Assembly (NCBI GenBank): GCA_935421135.1
Contig: OW285188.1
Span: 23,723,233-23,787,232 of the forward strand
DNA: 64,000 nucleotides
From: Bugulina stolonifera
Lineage: Eukaryota > Bryozoa > Gymnolaemata > Cheilostomatida > Bugulidae
Direction of reading: 5' to 3'
Below the pieces are notes generated by a model. It saw only the letters and a program-made list of their open reading frames with translations, made no database searches and was not told the origin of the DNA. The position numbers were made by a program, and so were the translations under genes. Shown piece by piece: positions 51,205 to 62,500 of the stretch (within the stretch, counting starts at the first letter, position 1; each line of letters opens with the position of its first letter).

Positions 51205-52508
51205 CAGGGGCGGATTTTCAACTTTCAGAAAGGGGGGTCTCCTGCCCACCAAGGAAATTTATTGAGGGTGCGCAGCACCCGAGCCGAGGGTGCGCAGCAC
51301 CCGAGCCGAGGGCGCAAAGCGCCCGAGACCAACAGCTGGGGGGTTTGGGGGGGCGCTGTAAGCCCCCCCAACGGGGTCCGGGGCGGAGCCCCGGCCGCTG
51401 AAGCTTTTTAGGCTTCATAGAGACCATGTAAACTTGAAACTAAGGACTAAAACATGAAGAGGATCCTTTGTGCTGGGGGATTTCAAGCCTTGGGAAAACT
51501 CTCACTCTTGGACGCTGGAGGCAGAAAGTTATGCTATGAAAAACTAAAAACTGCGCTTGATAGTAATTTATAGATATGATATTAAATAAATTTTTATACA
51601 AAAATTCATACAATAACAATTAATAGTAATAACATCAACGATATTGTTTAGGCTGCATTACAAAACAATAAAATGACAACCTAAATGATTATAATTTTCA
51701 AATATCAAATTAATAAAATGTAAATAATTATTATTTATATTTTATCAATTTAATATTTTAAAGTTATAATAATTTATAAATTATATTTTAAAAAGAAAAT
51801 CATTGTAAGCAACATTAGGATTATCATTCATAAGATAATCATAATCATAATGTTCATGATGTTCTGTTGTTAAACAAAAACTAAATTGGAAATTCATATA
51901 TTCATAACTCTGACTGCTAGTTCCTCTTTCCCCCAATCTAAATCTCGAATCTGGGATCTAAGAAAATTCAAATAATGTAATCATAATCTGATAATGAAAT
52001 ATTCTAATTCTATTGAATATTCGTAACTCTGAGTGATAGTATAGTTCCTCTTTTCTCCTAATCTAGGAAATTACCCAGGACAAAACAGGAAAAGAGAATT
52101 AACTTTGCTAAAATGCAAAGTGGTACAATAAACTCTTTCTGGAAAATGTAAAGGTGATATTATTAGAATTATTTTGATTAATTTTTTAAGCAATCACCGA
52201 TTCATTCAGTGAATTAGCCAAGCAAACTTTGACTGTACAGTAAACAAGAATGTCTGCAAGAAGTTTATTGATAGCACAATCAATTGACTTTGCTGATCTA
52301 CCTGAGAGCTACTTGCAGGAATATGAAACTTAAGCTATATTTACTGCGATCCTAATAAGTAACTATGGAAATCATGGCGACCTCCATAGAAAAACTTTCT
52401 AAATGGGAAAATCTTTGAATATGGCCAAAAATCACTCAATTTCAATTTTTTTTTCAGCAAATAAAAGGGGGGTCGCGAGACCCTGGCGACCTACAGTAAA
52501 TCCGCCCA
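51205..52508. mobile_element. hAT-like element, 1,304 bp, non-autonomous
   Basis: Ends CAGGGGCGGATTT and AAATCCGCCCA are flanked by an exact 8-bp duplication TGTGGAAG at 51197-51204 and 52509-52516. The CAGGGGCGGAT end is characteristic of one large group of animal hAT elements. The left 200 bp is very GC-rich and packed with small palindromes; the rest is AT-rich. No transposase frame is present. It sits in the LINE relic. Confidence 0.93.
51265..51405. repeat. GC-rich hairpin cluster inside the hAT-like element
   Basis: GGGTGCGCAGCACCC occurs twice in tandem (22-bp period with GAGCCGA), followed by GGGCGCAAAGCGCCC and GGGGCGGAGCCCC. Each is a near-perfect palindrome with a short loop. Confidence 0.85.
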
Positions 52509-52807
52509 TGTGGAAGTGTAAGAATTTTATGTTGTCGAGCAATTTTATGTGTAGGAATTTTGTCAGTTAGTCTTGTGCTATTAATTAGTCTGAGGGCTTG
52601 TTTCTGTGTGTTATATAGTCGGTCAGTTGTCTGTTTGGCAGTCAAGTTATAGTATAGTGTTATGTTTTGTGTCAAGTATGGATGAATGTACCTGTAGTAG
52701 TATATACGTGCTATATGAGTGTTTATTAATGGTCTAATAGCGTAGAGTAGTCGCAAGTTTGGAGCAATTTTATTTTGGAGTAGTTGTATGTGGTCAGTCC
52801 ATGTCAA

Positions 52808-53497
52808 GTTATAATAAATGATGATTGTTTTGTCATTATAATTATAATTAATTATATTATATTATTTCAAATTCATCATTATCCATTATGGTTATGATCA
52901 TCAAAATGAAGTGAAAATGAGCTACTAGTTACAGAATTAGGCATGTGACCATTATTTTATGATAATGATATGATTATCAAATGACAGTCAGGGTGATAGT
53001 CATAGTCATAGTGACTACTAGTTACAGAATTAGGCATGTGACCATTATTTTATGATAATGATTATCAAATGACAGCCAGGGTGATAGTCATAGTCATAGT
53101 GACTGTGACTATCATCAATCATCTCATAGGTCGGGATGAAGGCTGTAAATTCAAATTGTAATTCGCTACATGCGTTGGTCTATATACATGTACAAGAAAA
53201 TATTTATACTATACTGCCTAGTGTCTACTACTAACATTAATACACCAAAATTAAAACTGCACACTATTTTTGCATGTACATGTATAATATTATAATTACA
53301 ATGTTAATGTATATTACTTATACAGATCATTATTTTGTTGAAACAAGTTTTTTTATAGCATAAGTTCCACAACCATAATCTTATTCACCGCAGGTAAATA
53401 TTAACAATAACTACTGTGACCCAAGATTTGAATGCTAATGCATCCACACGGACTACATAACGAGTTCTCACGCTATACCCACAATACTGCGCGTGTG
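52808..53497. other. Upstream flank of RPL6, with a tandem duplication
   Basis: No coding region. A segment of about 93 bp beginning CTACTAGTTACAGAATTAGG at 52922 is repeated from about 53015 to 53105 with small differences. The last few hundred bases before 53498 should hold the RPL6 promoter; no TATA box is clear. Confidence 0.55.
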
Positions 53498-53509
53498 CTT
53501 TCCTTTTCC
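53498..53509 (+). promoter_or_regulatory. 5'TOP motif and likely transcription start of RPL6
   Basis: CTTTCCTTTTCC starts with C followed by a pyrimidine run, the expected 5' terminus of ribosomal protein mRNAs, which couples their translation to TOR signalling. A non-coding first exon would run to 53524, before a GTAAGT donor. Confidence 0.7.
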
Positions 53510-53748
53510 GGTCTAGAGACCAAAGTAAGTGCTGTGTTTTTAATTTTAATGATACTTTTATCCACGCAATCATGCTTGTTTATAAACAGTTTCGTTTATT
53601 ACATTGTGGCAATAGTATGAATGTTACATCTCTCGTCAATGATGGTTGGTGTTCTACAGGGAGTTACCTGATTGCTAACTTTTATTCAGTGATTGTGCAT
53701 CAATGATTGTTGCGATTTATTGCGACTGTTCAATTTGTTATGTTGAAG

Positions 53749-55559
53749 ATGGGTAAGAAAGCGGAACCCAGAAATTATATGCTCGGGAGCAGCGGTGTGA
53801 TGAGATGGTCCTCATCACAAAGCTTTGCCAAAAAGGCTAGATACAAATTTGCAAAGCCTGGCCAAAAGGCCCCTTCAAAACCTGCTGCTAAACCAACAAC
53901 TGTTGTGAAGCAGATTGGTGGAGATAAGAATGGAGGCAAAAGGACAGTCCAAGTTAAACGCATGGTAAGTAGTCTTATAGTGACTAATGTTGTAATTGTT
54001 ATTTTTATTATGTTTCTTGTCTCATCTATGCTTGTAATCACGTATTGTGACCATCTACCCAACAGACTATAAATGCACTTATCTCTCGTGTAAAAAAGTG
54101 TTCAATATTCAAGACTGACTTTCCATGGATTTTGCTCTTGCTCTTCTAGTTCCAAAACTGCTGGCTATTAGACCCCAGAATACATTGCTGATTGCCAATG
54201 TTATCACTGACTGCTAATGTAAATGTTGACACCCATAAAAGTGCAGCCCATGAATACAAAACGTCATTAGAGTAATATACCAGCATTGCATAGAGTGTGC
54301 AGTGGGATTTAGGCACCTGTATTGTCAATTCCAATTCAACAGTTTTCCTATAACTCCAAATCAATGATGTATTGCGTAGAACAATTATTGGATTTATGTG
54401 CTAAGTGGTCAGAGTTATTTAGTTGTGTTTATTATTATCAAACTACACTACAGGGCTTTTAAAATATGTAATTCCTAATGAAAACTCCGCTAACCTGTTC
54501 AAATTGTGGTGATTATTACTTCAGACCACAATAGCATAGCGTAATACAAAAGTACTAATGCATTGAATCTGACTCTTAATAGCGCAAGTCCTATGAAACC
54601 CAAGAGTGTTCACATAGACTCCAAAGCAGAAAGGATCGTTTCAGGGACCACAAACGAAAGCTTCGTGCTACTATCACCCCTGGTACTGTTCTCATCTTGG
54701 TTGCTGGTCCTTACAAAGGAAAGGTAAGTGTATCTATGCTCAGGTTTCATTGTTTCTAACCCATAATAATTGTTTTTTGGTCACTGTATGATTCTTAGTC
54801 ACTCTAATATGATGATGGTATATAGACCGACTGATGTTTATCATGTGATGGTTGATAGATCAGTCTGAACTAGGAGTGTTTCGTGTTAAAATTTCCGCGC
54901 TTTATTTTTGTAGCTGTGACTATATTGTGTATCTTGTAATGTTTTGTAGCATGTGGTGTTCTTGAAGCAATTGGGAACTGGGCTTCTCCTAGTCAGTGGT
55001 CCATACGTCCTCAATGGATGTCCTCTTAGAAGAGTGAACCAGAGGTATGTGATTGCCACCAAGACCAAGCTTGACATCTCTGGTGTTACCATCCCTGAAA
55101 ATATCAATGACACATACTTCAGGAAACAGAAGACAAAAAGAACTAAGCCAGCTGAAGGAGAGATTTTTGAAAGCAAAAAAGAGGTAGGTGGTTTTTATAA
55201 GTCTGTGGGTACTACAAGGAGATCATATTGCACTGGATACATGTTGTATACGGCCTAGTATGATGATAGATTATTCCACTGATGTGTTTACACATTTGAA
55301 GGTTGATAGATCAGTCTGATAGGAACGTGCTATGTTATTGTTACCTGGGCAGTGAGGTGAAAACAGTGAAATGCATTGTTTTGTAAAATCATTGTAGAGA
55401 TTTGTGGTGTCCCCAGAGCGAAAAGCTGACCAATTAACTGTGGATAAACAGTTAGTTGCTGCCATCAAAAAGAGAGAGGACAAGAAGCTGATGTTTGGAT
55501 ATCTCAAGAGTGATTTCAGTCTCAAGAACCATCAATATCCACATGATATGGTCTTCTAA
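53749..55559 (+). CDS. RPL6: 60S ribosomal protein L6 (eL6)
   Basis: Structural protein of the large ribosomal subunit, 250 residues. Coding exons: 53749-53964, 54583-54723, 54950-55183, 55398-55559; they sum to 753 nt and all junctions are in phase 0. A non-coding first exon likely lies at 53498-53524. The basic N-terminal extension ([17 protein letters not shown]) is followed by the conserved core: [20 protein letters not shown], then [18 protein letters not shown] and [19 protein letters not shown], each closely matching eukaryotic L6. The C-terminus is [10 protein letters not shown] poly(A) signal AATAAA is at 55581-55586. ATG 53749 is chosen because [10 protein letters not shown] fits a ribosomal protein start; an in-frame ATG at 53707 is likely 5' UTR. 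Introns 3 and 4 host snoRNAs. Confidence 0.96.
54800..54878 (+). ncRNA. Intronic C/D box snoRNA, copy 1
   Basis: The C box ATGATGA is at 54809-54815, D' CTGA at 54831-54834, C' GTGATGG at 54845-54851 and D CTGA at 54865-54868. A 5-bp terminal stem (CACTC 54800-54804, GAGTG 54874-54878) closes it. The D box is 81 nt before the 3' splice site, the usual spacing for intron-encoded C/D snoRNAs. The guide before D is GGTTGATAGATCAGT. RPL6 is a plausible host because ribosomal protein genes often carry snoRNAs. The rRNA target is not identified. Confidence 0.8.
55254..55323 (+). ncRNA. Intronic C/D box snoRNA, copy 2
   Basis: The C box ATGATGA is at 55260-55266, D' CTGA at 55279-55282 and D CTGA at 55316-55319. 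A 4-bp terminal stem (CCTA 55254-55257, TAGG 55320-55323) closes it. The D box lies 78 nt before the 3' splice site of RPL6 intron 4. The 15 nt before D are identical to those of the copy in intron 3, while the rest differs, so the two are diverged paralogues sharing one guide. Confidence 0.8.
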
Positions 55560-55580
55560 TATGTATTGTTTTGTACAACA

Positions 55581-55586
55581 AATAAA
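55581..55586 (+). promoter_or_regulatory. Poly(A) signal of RPL6
   Basis: AATAAA 22 bp past the stop codon. Confidence 0.85.
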
Positions 55587-55788
55587 ATTGTAAAAAATAA
55601 TTGTTTGTGGTAATCTAAAAGGCACAATAATTTTATGTCAGAATTATAACAAAAATCACAGATGACTAATAGCATAGAGTAAAAATAGATAGATCTTAAA
55701 AAATATAGAACAGCGTGGAAAGTTTGTATATGAAAATGAACTATCTATAGGAAAAAACTGAATGTAAAATAAGTTGATATGAACAGGT

Positions 55789-58700
55789 TCAATGGTAGCC
55801 TGCTGCAAACATGGTGCTGAACACCATAGGTTTATCCAATGTCACCACAGCCAAATTTTCATTGGGGTAGAAGGTTGTCTTCTCTTTGCATAGTGGTGGG
55901 GCTTCTAGTTGGTTAGCAGCACAAAGATGAGACAGCGTCATATCTCCTCTTGCTATTTTAGCTTCAATTCCCTCAGCTGTGCCTAGAGTTATATGGGCTG
56001 CATGCCCTTTATTCAGCAAGCCATAACCTGTATGAAAAACATGAATAGAGTCAGCCAGTTGAAGATTCCATTTTAAAACTGCTACTGCTATTAAAGGAGA
56101 AATTCACAAATTGTGCCCTACTTTGAAGTTAGTTTTTGTACTGTTCTAAACAAGATATTCGAACAATTATTGTACAGTATACTAAATCAACATATGTTCT
56201 TTTATTAATAACAAAGGATTTGTATTTTATGACCCTCCTTATGCCTCAATTAGTGAAATTAAAACGCCTTCTAAACGATTGAAAAATTAGGAGTTATCTC
56301 CTTTTTGAGATTTCGCCATTCTATTTTGTGAGACTATGGTTTCCGGCGATCGACCATTCCTGGGGAGATAACTTTATACTATTATCCGTATAACATAATG
56401 CTATGCTAATTATACATGTATTTGTTTTCCTTACTTTCATTTCAATTTCTTGACTGCAGTTCTCAGTGCAGTGCAATCACATAGACCTAGCATCGTCTGC
56501 CAACAATGCAAATGCATTTATACCTGTACATGTATCAGTAATATAATATACATTTTATCATTATAAAACTTATGTGTGACAAATAAACATGCATGTACAT
56601 GCTGAAGGTACCATATTGCACAACACACTGTATTTGTATAAACATTATATGTAATCACGAATTCTTTATTATATCTACATATACATGCATGTATAAAAGG
56701 TTTACACAATATCATTGGAAATAATTTCTGACACTCTGCTACCCATGAAAAACATTGGTAATAGTATTATTAAAAGTACACATTAAAATATTATACTGCA
56801 GGTGGCTAGGCTCCTGTGGATTCTATGATAGCTTTAACTGCTGAATCTATGGCAAAGCACTAATGATTACCATCATGTAGCACTTATGTGCTACTATGGT
56901 TTTATAACATAGCCAACAGATTGTGCTAGAGAGTATTGAGCAGTCAGAGCAGAGGTGTACAAGTGGAGGAAGTTCCAGCAGAGTGGACTGTGTTATGATC
57001 AAACTTCAACTTCACTGCCTGGGTTTCAACAGTTGAACACTTGCATAGTTGGTGAGGTAGAGGTCACTGGCAAGCCCTACAGTTATAGACTGACCTTGTT
57101 GACCATATTATGTTGACAGCTAACATAATGGCTGATAGCAAATGGTTGCAAGATTCAGGCCATGGAGGTCAATAATTGTTTAGATGCAGAAGTGGAGAAA
57201 TTTGAGATAACCTCTGTTTTTCAGTAAAACTTAAACAGAAATCGCTTTTTCTAGATTTATTCCCCTTCTCCAAAACCCCAACTAAGGAGTCAGGAGGTCT
57301 ATCTAGCTTTCACCACTACTGCACCTACATGGAAAAGCAATGGACAAATATTTAACCTCAAGGAGACTGCCGGCAAGGATACCAGACCAACTGCAATGAT
57401 GAATGAGGTTTCTTCCTAAAGTTGTTCCTGTTGAACTGGATAGTTTACCCTCCATCGGTGTCTCTTGCGATATTCCAAGGCTATAACATTTTGTCTGGAA
57501 CATCTTACCAGAATCTATCTGCAACCAAGAAATGACTGTCTCGTGAATTACTTTCATTTGCACATAGATCTGCCTACACACACAGTCTTTATGCGTAACA
57601 ATGAATAATTCATGTAAGTGTAATTACTATAATAACCAAATTCAAAATTATTAGAGACTCTGAAGGAGTATCAGAGATTCTTAATCTTCTTTGCCGATAA
57701 AGCATCAATGTTTAAGATACAGGATTCCGAGTAGTTATTCATACAACCACCTACCATAAGAGCTATATGGATATGAAACTGCATTTTCTTGAAAGCAACG
57801 GCTAGTGCATGGTAAAACTCATTAGTGCTTCAGTACTACAAACTCATAGAATAAAGTAAGAGAGCATATCAGCATCTGGTGGCCCAACTGCAGCAGGCAC
57901 TGCAACATCCTACAACACAAGTCAACAAGCTGTATGTGTTAGTATCAACTCAACATTGATAGTATGCCCACTATCGTCAGTATTAGTCGTCGCAGCAGCA
58001 GTTTACTAGCAAAATAAAAGAACCATTTGTGTTGTTAGCTGTAGTTCGTATTAGCAGTAGGAGTAGTTACTTATAGTAGTAGTTAGCAGTAAGTTAAAGT
58101 GATAGCAGTGTAGTAGCAGTAATATGGTGATTTCAGTAGTTAGTTATGATTGCATTAGTAGTAATCATGCAAGTAGTTAAAATCAGCAGTAGTAATAGTA
58201 GTAGTTGGTTACAATAATAGTTAGTCGTAGAAAAGTGGTAAGTTGTCGCAGTAGTACCAGAGGGTCCAGTAGTAGCTACAGTATCAATAGAATCAACAGA
58301 AGTTGAATTATCAATAGTAATAGTAGTAGTTAGATATAGTAGTCACCAAGTCACCACAGTGTAGGCCCAATATTCTTAGTCACATAGGCCTATGCCATTA
58401 TAGAGAATAGTTAAGAGTAACAATAGGGTTTGTCACAGTCACTGAGGCTAAAGTAAATTTCTTAATGGTCAGCATTGTGGAACAGATTCATAATATTGCA
58501 CAAACATACATAGGATACTAGTTTTTTTCCAGAGATGTTTGCAAGTTTTATTTTGGGAACGAGTCTTTTAATAGGCCATAAAATGTTGCTTGAATTAACT
58601 GAGTCTGGCATCTCTGTTTTTTTCTTTCAGTCATTGGGCTTACTTACTGCTTATTTTAATTTTATTTATCTGAATGCACGCCATGAAATGAAAATTAGCA

Positions 58701-61700
58701 AGATTAAAATAAAATTAAAATAGGCAGTAAAGAAAGAAATAGAACACCAGGAAAGTATGGAGGTGAAGTGATGTACTGCAATCCAATACAATGGGAAAAA
58801 GACAGTTCCAAACTAAACCTCTCCATGACAGTTTGAACCCCTAACCCCACCCATAAATTTTCCTTTTTAATATTAATTTTTTCATTTAATTAAACTTAAT
58901 TATCGGTGAGTTGTATTCTAATAAATGTAATCTACACAGTTGAGAAACGTCCTGCTGGAACTGTCTTTTTTTGGAAATGTTGCTTTACCATTTCCAACTA
59001 ACAGCTTTCATCATTTATATTTAGCCTGTTTTGGTAAAAGCAACACACTAAATAAATTGAATGATATATTATTATATTGATTTGCATTGCCTTCAATTGA
59101 TTGTTTGACTTTTAATCATTAATTTACAGCGGCAAGTAAGCAGTAACTGGTGATTCATTTGTCTTGTGTCTAGCCAACAGCAATCTGATGCCAAAGAAAT
59201 AAAAGTGATTTTATTGCAGCCTGAGTTCATGTTATATTTCCCACGAAAACTTACTGAGAGTCACTGCTAGCTGAATCTGACTGAGAGTCACTGCTAGCTC
59301 CGTATCTGACTGAGAGTCACTGCAAGCTCCGAATCTGACTGAGAGTCACTACTAGCTCCGAATCTGACTGAGAGTCACTGCTAGCTCCGCTGAACTACCA
59401 ATGAAACCCATGGTAGAACAGTTATTAATTAATTACGTGCATAAGTAAATAAAAACAAACATAATTGATAATAAATAATTATTTTAAACAAATTGAAACT
59501 AGCGTTTTTTATAGTTCAGTGAAACTGCAGTGACTGTCAGTCAGAGTCGGTGGGAAATAATCTAGTAGGATTAGAAAAGAATGAACAAATACTTATTATA
59601 ATATAACTTGATTTGATTTCTTACCGACGGATAAATATGCATTGTAGAATATGCCGTGAGCTATATTAGTCAGTATAAAAAACAAGCAAGTGTAAGTAGC
59701 AGAAAACTTTGGAAATTACTAAAAAACACAAGTGGCTGTCGCAAACCAGTAAACTGTGAATGCGCAAACTTACCGGAAACAGCACGGCTATAGCAATATA
59801 GTGGATTTAACGGGGCATATATTAATCACCTCGCATATCGGTGTAAGTCTGCAGATCTTAGACTACCAACAAGGATGCGCCCATGACCAATCAGATAAAC
59901 CGATTTTTTGGATAAAAACGCGGATTTTGGTATTTGTGGAAATGACGTCTGGAACCGCCAGATTTCGAACTATCACTTTAGAATCACTTCAAAATTTGTG
60001 ATTTTCCCCTTTAATAATAGCTCCAATTTTGATGTTTACCTTTCCACTCATCCAGAATCCGAGGGAAAAGTTGTCTACTCCCTTATACATTGAGTGTTGC
60101 CCAACATGAACTAAGGCTGCATGAAATTGTCACAATGCACATAATTGCTGTGTCCACTGTTCAAGTATTAATTCTGCCTCTTGGTGAACCAGCAGCTTCA
60201 TTTCACAGGTTAGACTTAGTTAGTTGTTTTAATGTTAATAATACCTATAGAATATAATTTCATTTTGGGGCTAGAGTGAGATACACTGTTCAAAGAAAGC
60301 ATTGATGGTTTGAACCACGACATAAACTAGGTCAATGGTATTCCTAAACATCACGAGAAAAAACTTGACACCTATTAATATAATAAAAGAAAACGCTCAT
60401 AGTTCAACTACATAATATACCTTGGTGCTCTTCTAGCTTATTGTTGCCAGAACTTTCATCATTGAAGTAGTACTTTTCAGCCTCTTTGTCTAATTGCACT
60501 CTTGCTGCTATCGTTCTTTTGGTTATGACAATGGCAGTCACCTTGATGTAAGCCACTTTCCCAATGTGCTGCGTTAACTTTGCTTCCAGCTCTTCTGCGC
60601 CATTCATTCTTCCCAAGAATATTGAAGTCACATGGTAAATGGCATTCTTATTGGTGAAATGCACATCAAAAAAACCTACAAAGGATGTACATGTATGTTT
60701 AGTAATGGCCTATCAGGCTAGTAGTGTAAATGAAACAAACACATTACTAAAATCTACATGTACAACATATTAGATACAATAAACAAGCAACAACATTCCG
60801 AATGGCCAATTACATTGTTATCGAAAACGGCGGCATAAGAACACATCATGAAACAACTGATGCATGTAAGTAAGAATCTAAGAATGTACTTTACCCTTAT
60901 CTCGAAATTTGGCTAACTCTGCCTCCCTTAAATCAGCAAGCTTCAGTGTAGATCTTTTACTAAGAAACCAGGCAAAGTAAGAAGGATGAATCACACTAAA
61001 CATCTGTATGAAAGAGAACAATGCAACTGAATTTGATAATTTCATTTCCCCAACCTGCCTACGCATCACACCTAAAACTTTGGTCAACTTCGACTGTTCT
61101 AGCAAAACTATGAAGCTTGAACACTCCGATGTAGAGACTACTAAAATAGTTAAAATATTACTATAACAGACTTCTTGGTAGTGCTGCCTAAAATGTACAG
61201 AATTAGAGATATTGTTAGTGATTTGCAGTAAACAGAAAATCTGCCATTGTCGAAACACAGCAAAGGCTTTACAGGCCAGGGTGCTGGCACTACCCTGTTC
61301 CCACCAAGTGAACTCCTGGTTTTGGGAAACCTGTTTCCAAATAATGTCCTGTTTTAAACATTTGAACTTTTCCAAATAACATCTATTATACGAGTACTAT
61401 TTAATTACAATATTGGATCATTATTAGTACATAGTTGTAAGCAACGATTAAAAAACCTAATTACTACATGTAATTATCAACCATGTAAATATATAATGAC
61501 AGAAGTCTTTTGCCTCTTACTAGTGCCACAACACACATGTTTGTACTTTATAATGGAACTTACCGATATCTTTTTTCTAATGACATCGGCAGGAACCCCA
61601 TGCTTGTTTCTTCTCGCCAATATTTCGACACCAGTTGTCTTTTGAGCTTGAGGAGTTATCATTATAACGATGTAACCACATCTATGTGCGAGATCCACGT

Positions 61701-62500
61701 AGAAGTCAGTTTCCCATTTTTTGACATTAGTGTTGTCAGCAATGACAACACTATGACCTTCTTTACAGAATTTCTCAGCTGGGAATAGTCAACACTCTGA
61801 GTATCAAAGATGTTGCTGTATTCTTTTTAGTTGGAACTACATATCACTGATTGACACAACATGGCACATAGCACATTGTATATACTGTACACCTTCTATT
61901 TACAACAATAACATTAGCCAATGACTCAAAGTTTTGACCAAAATTTGTATTAAAATAGAATACTTTATATTACCTTTGTGTTGACAATATTGGTGAGCTT
62001 GCTGTAGGTTTTTTGCGTCAAAATTATAATGACCATTCTTCATGAAGAAATCATCAGCTGAGCAAACACAGTTGGTGCCATATGCAGCCATAAGATATTT
62101 CACAATGGTAGATTTCCCTGAGCCAGGCACACCTCTCATTATTATCATTACATTAGCATCTAGCAGAAGAGACCAGAAGTGTTAACTGCATTCGAGCTAC
62201 ATAATTGTACCTTTCACTGTGAACAAGTTCTACATCGAAGTTGATTTCTGCCACAAGCACCACCAATTCAATCAGACAAAAAGTACATGTCCAGTAATTT
62301 AGGCAAATAATCAGGCATACAGCTATGAGGCATATCGAAAACAATTACAATATTTTTAAATACCTGGATTAATGAAAGGTTCATAGCTCACCTTCAATAA
62401 ACTTGACACTTGCAGATAGTGTAATGTTCTTTACTTCAACTTCAACTGGACTTGTGCCCTCTTTAATACTCAATGATGCGAAGTCAAGAGAATCAGCCAT
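55789..62500 (-). CDS. CNPase-like protein: polynucleotide-kinase-type P-loop plus 2H phosphoesterase, 6 exons
   Basis: Homologue of 2',3'-cyclic nucleotide 3'-phosphodiesterase, 370 residues, predicted to act on RNA 2',3'-cyclic phosphate ends. Exons in transcript order: 62392-62500, 61974-62159, 61564-61778, 60895-61003, 60421-60675, 55789-56027; they sum to 1,113 nt and phases agree. The N-terminal domain has Walker A GVPGSGKS (residues 46-53), CSADDFF and IADNTNVKKWE, as in CNPase and N4BP2-like kinases. YFAWFLSKRS leads into the 2H domain, which carries both catalytic HxT motifs: HVT (221-223) and HIT (303-305). IVITKRTIAARVQL between them matches CNPase. Unlike vertebrate CNPase there is no C-terminal CaaX box; the protein ends AAGYH, so lipid anchoring is not expected. 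The last intron is 4.4 kb. Confidence 0.92.
57980..58340. repeat. Degenerate AGT-rich triplet region
   Basis: Many AGTAGTAG and TAGCAGTA words over about 360 bp, interrupted by unique sequence; an eroded microsatellite. Confidence 0.7.
59255..59395. repeat. 29-bp tandem repeat, about five units
   Basis: Units near CTGACTGAGAGTCACTGCTA followed by GCTCCGAAT. Flanking TTTCCCAC (about 59237) and GTGGGAAA (about 59551) form an inverted pair with related GACTGTCAGTCAGAGTC sequence, suggesting the array lies inside a small inverted-repeat element. Confidence 0.8.

Larger units (their letters stand above)
50923..52807 (-). pseudogene. LINE reverse-transcriptase relic split by a hAT-like insertion
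   Basis: The − strand frame 52807 to about 52517 encodes the post-catalytic part of a non-LTR reverse transcriptase (TWTDHIQLLQNKIAPNLRLL, then YYYRYIHPYLTQNITLYYN). The frame resumes at about 51204 to 50923 after a 1.3-kb insertion. The two halves are in phase across the target site once one target copy is ignored. The 5' part of the element is missing. Confidence 0.85.
56028..60420. other. 4.4-kb last intron of the CNPase-like gene
   Basis: No coding region is supported. It contains a short inverted pair AGGAGTTATCTCC/GGGGAGATAACTT near 56290-56375, a degenerate AGT/AGC triplet-rich stretch near 57980-58340, and the 29-bp tandem repeats near 59255-59395. The other introns of this gene are at most about 900 bp. 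Confidence 0.6.

Noticed and set aside
51135..51427. Overlapping GC-rich open frames on both strands
   Set aside because: They cross the end of the hAT-like element and its palindromes; high GC alone removes stops there.
54476..54582. A third snoRNA in RPL6 intron 2
   Set aside because: GTGATTA and CAGA resemble C and D boxes, but spacing is too short, there is no terminal stem and the boxes deviate from consensus.
60878..61375. 165-codon − strand frame as a long exon
   Set aside because: Only 60895-61003 fits the CNPase family and splice phases; the upstream part is intron.
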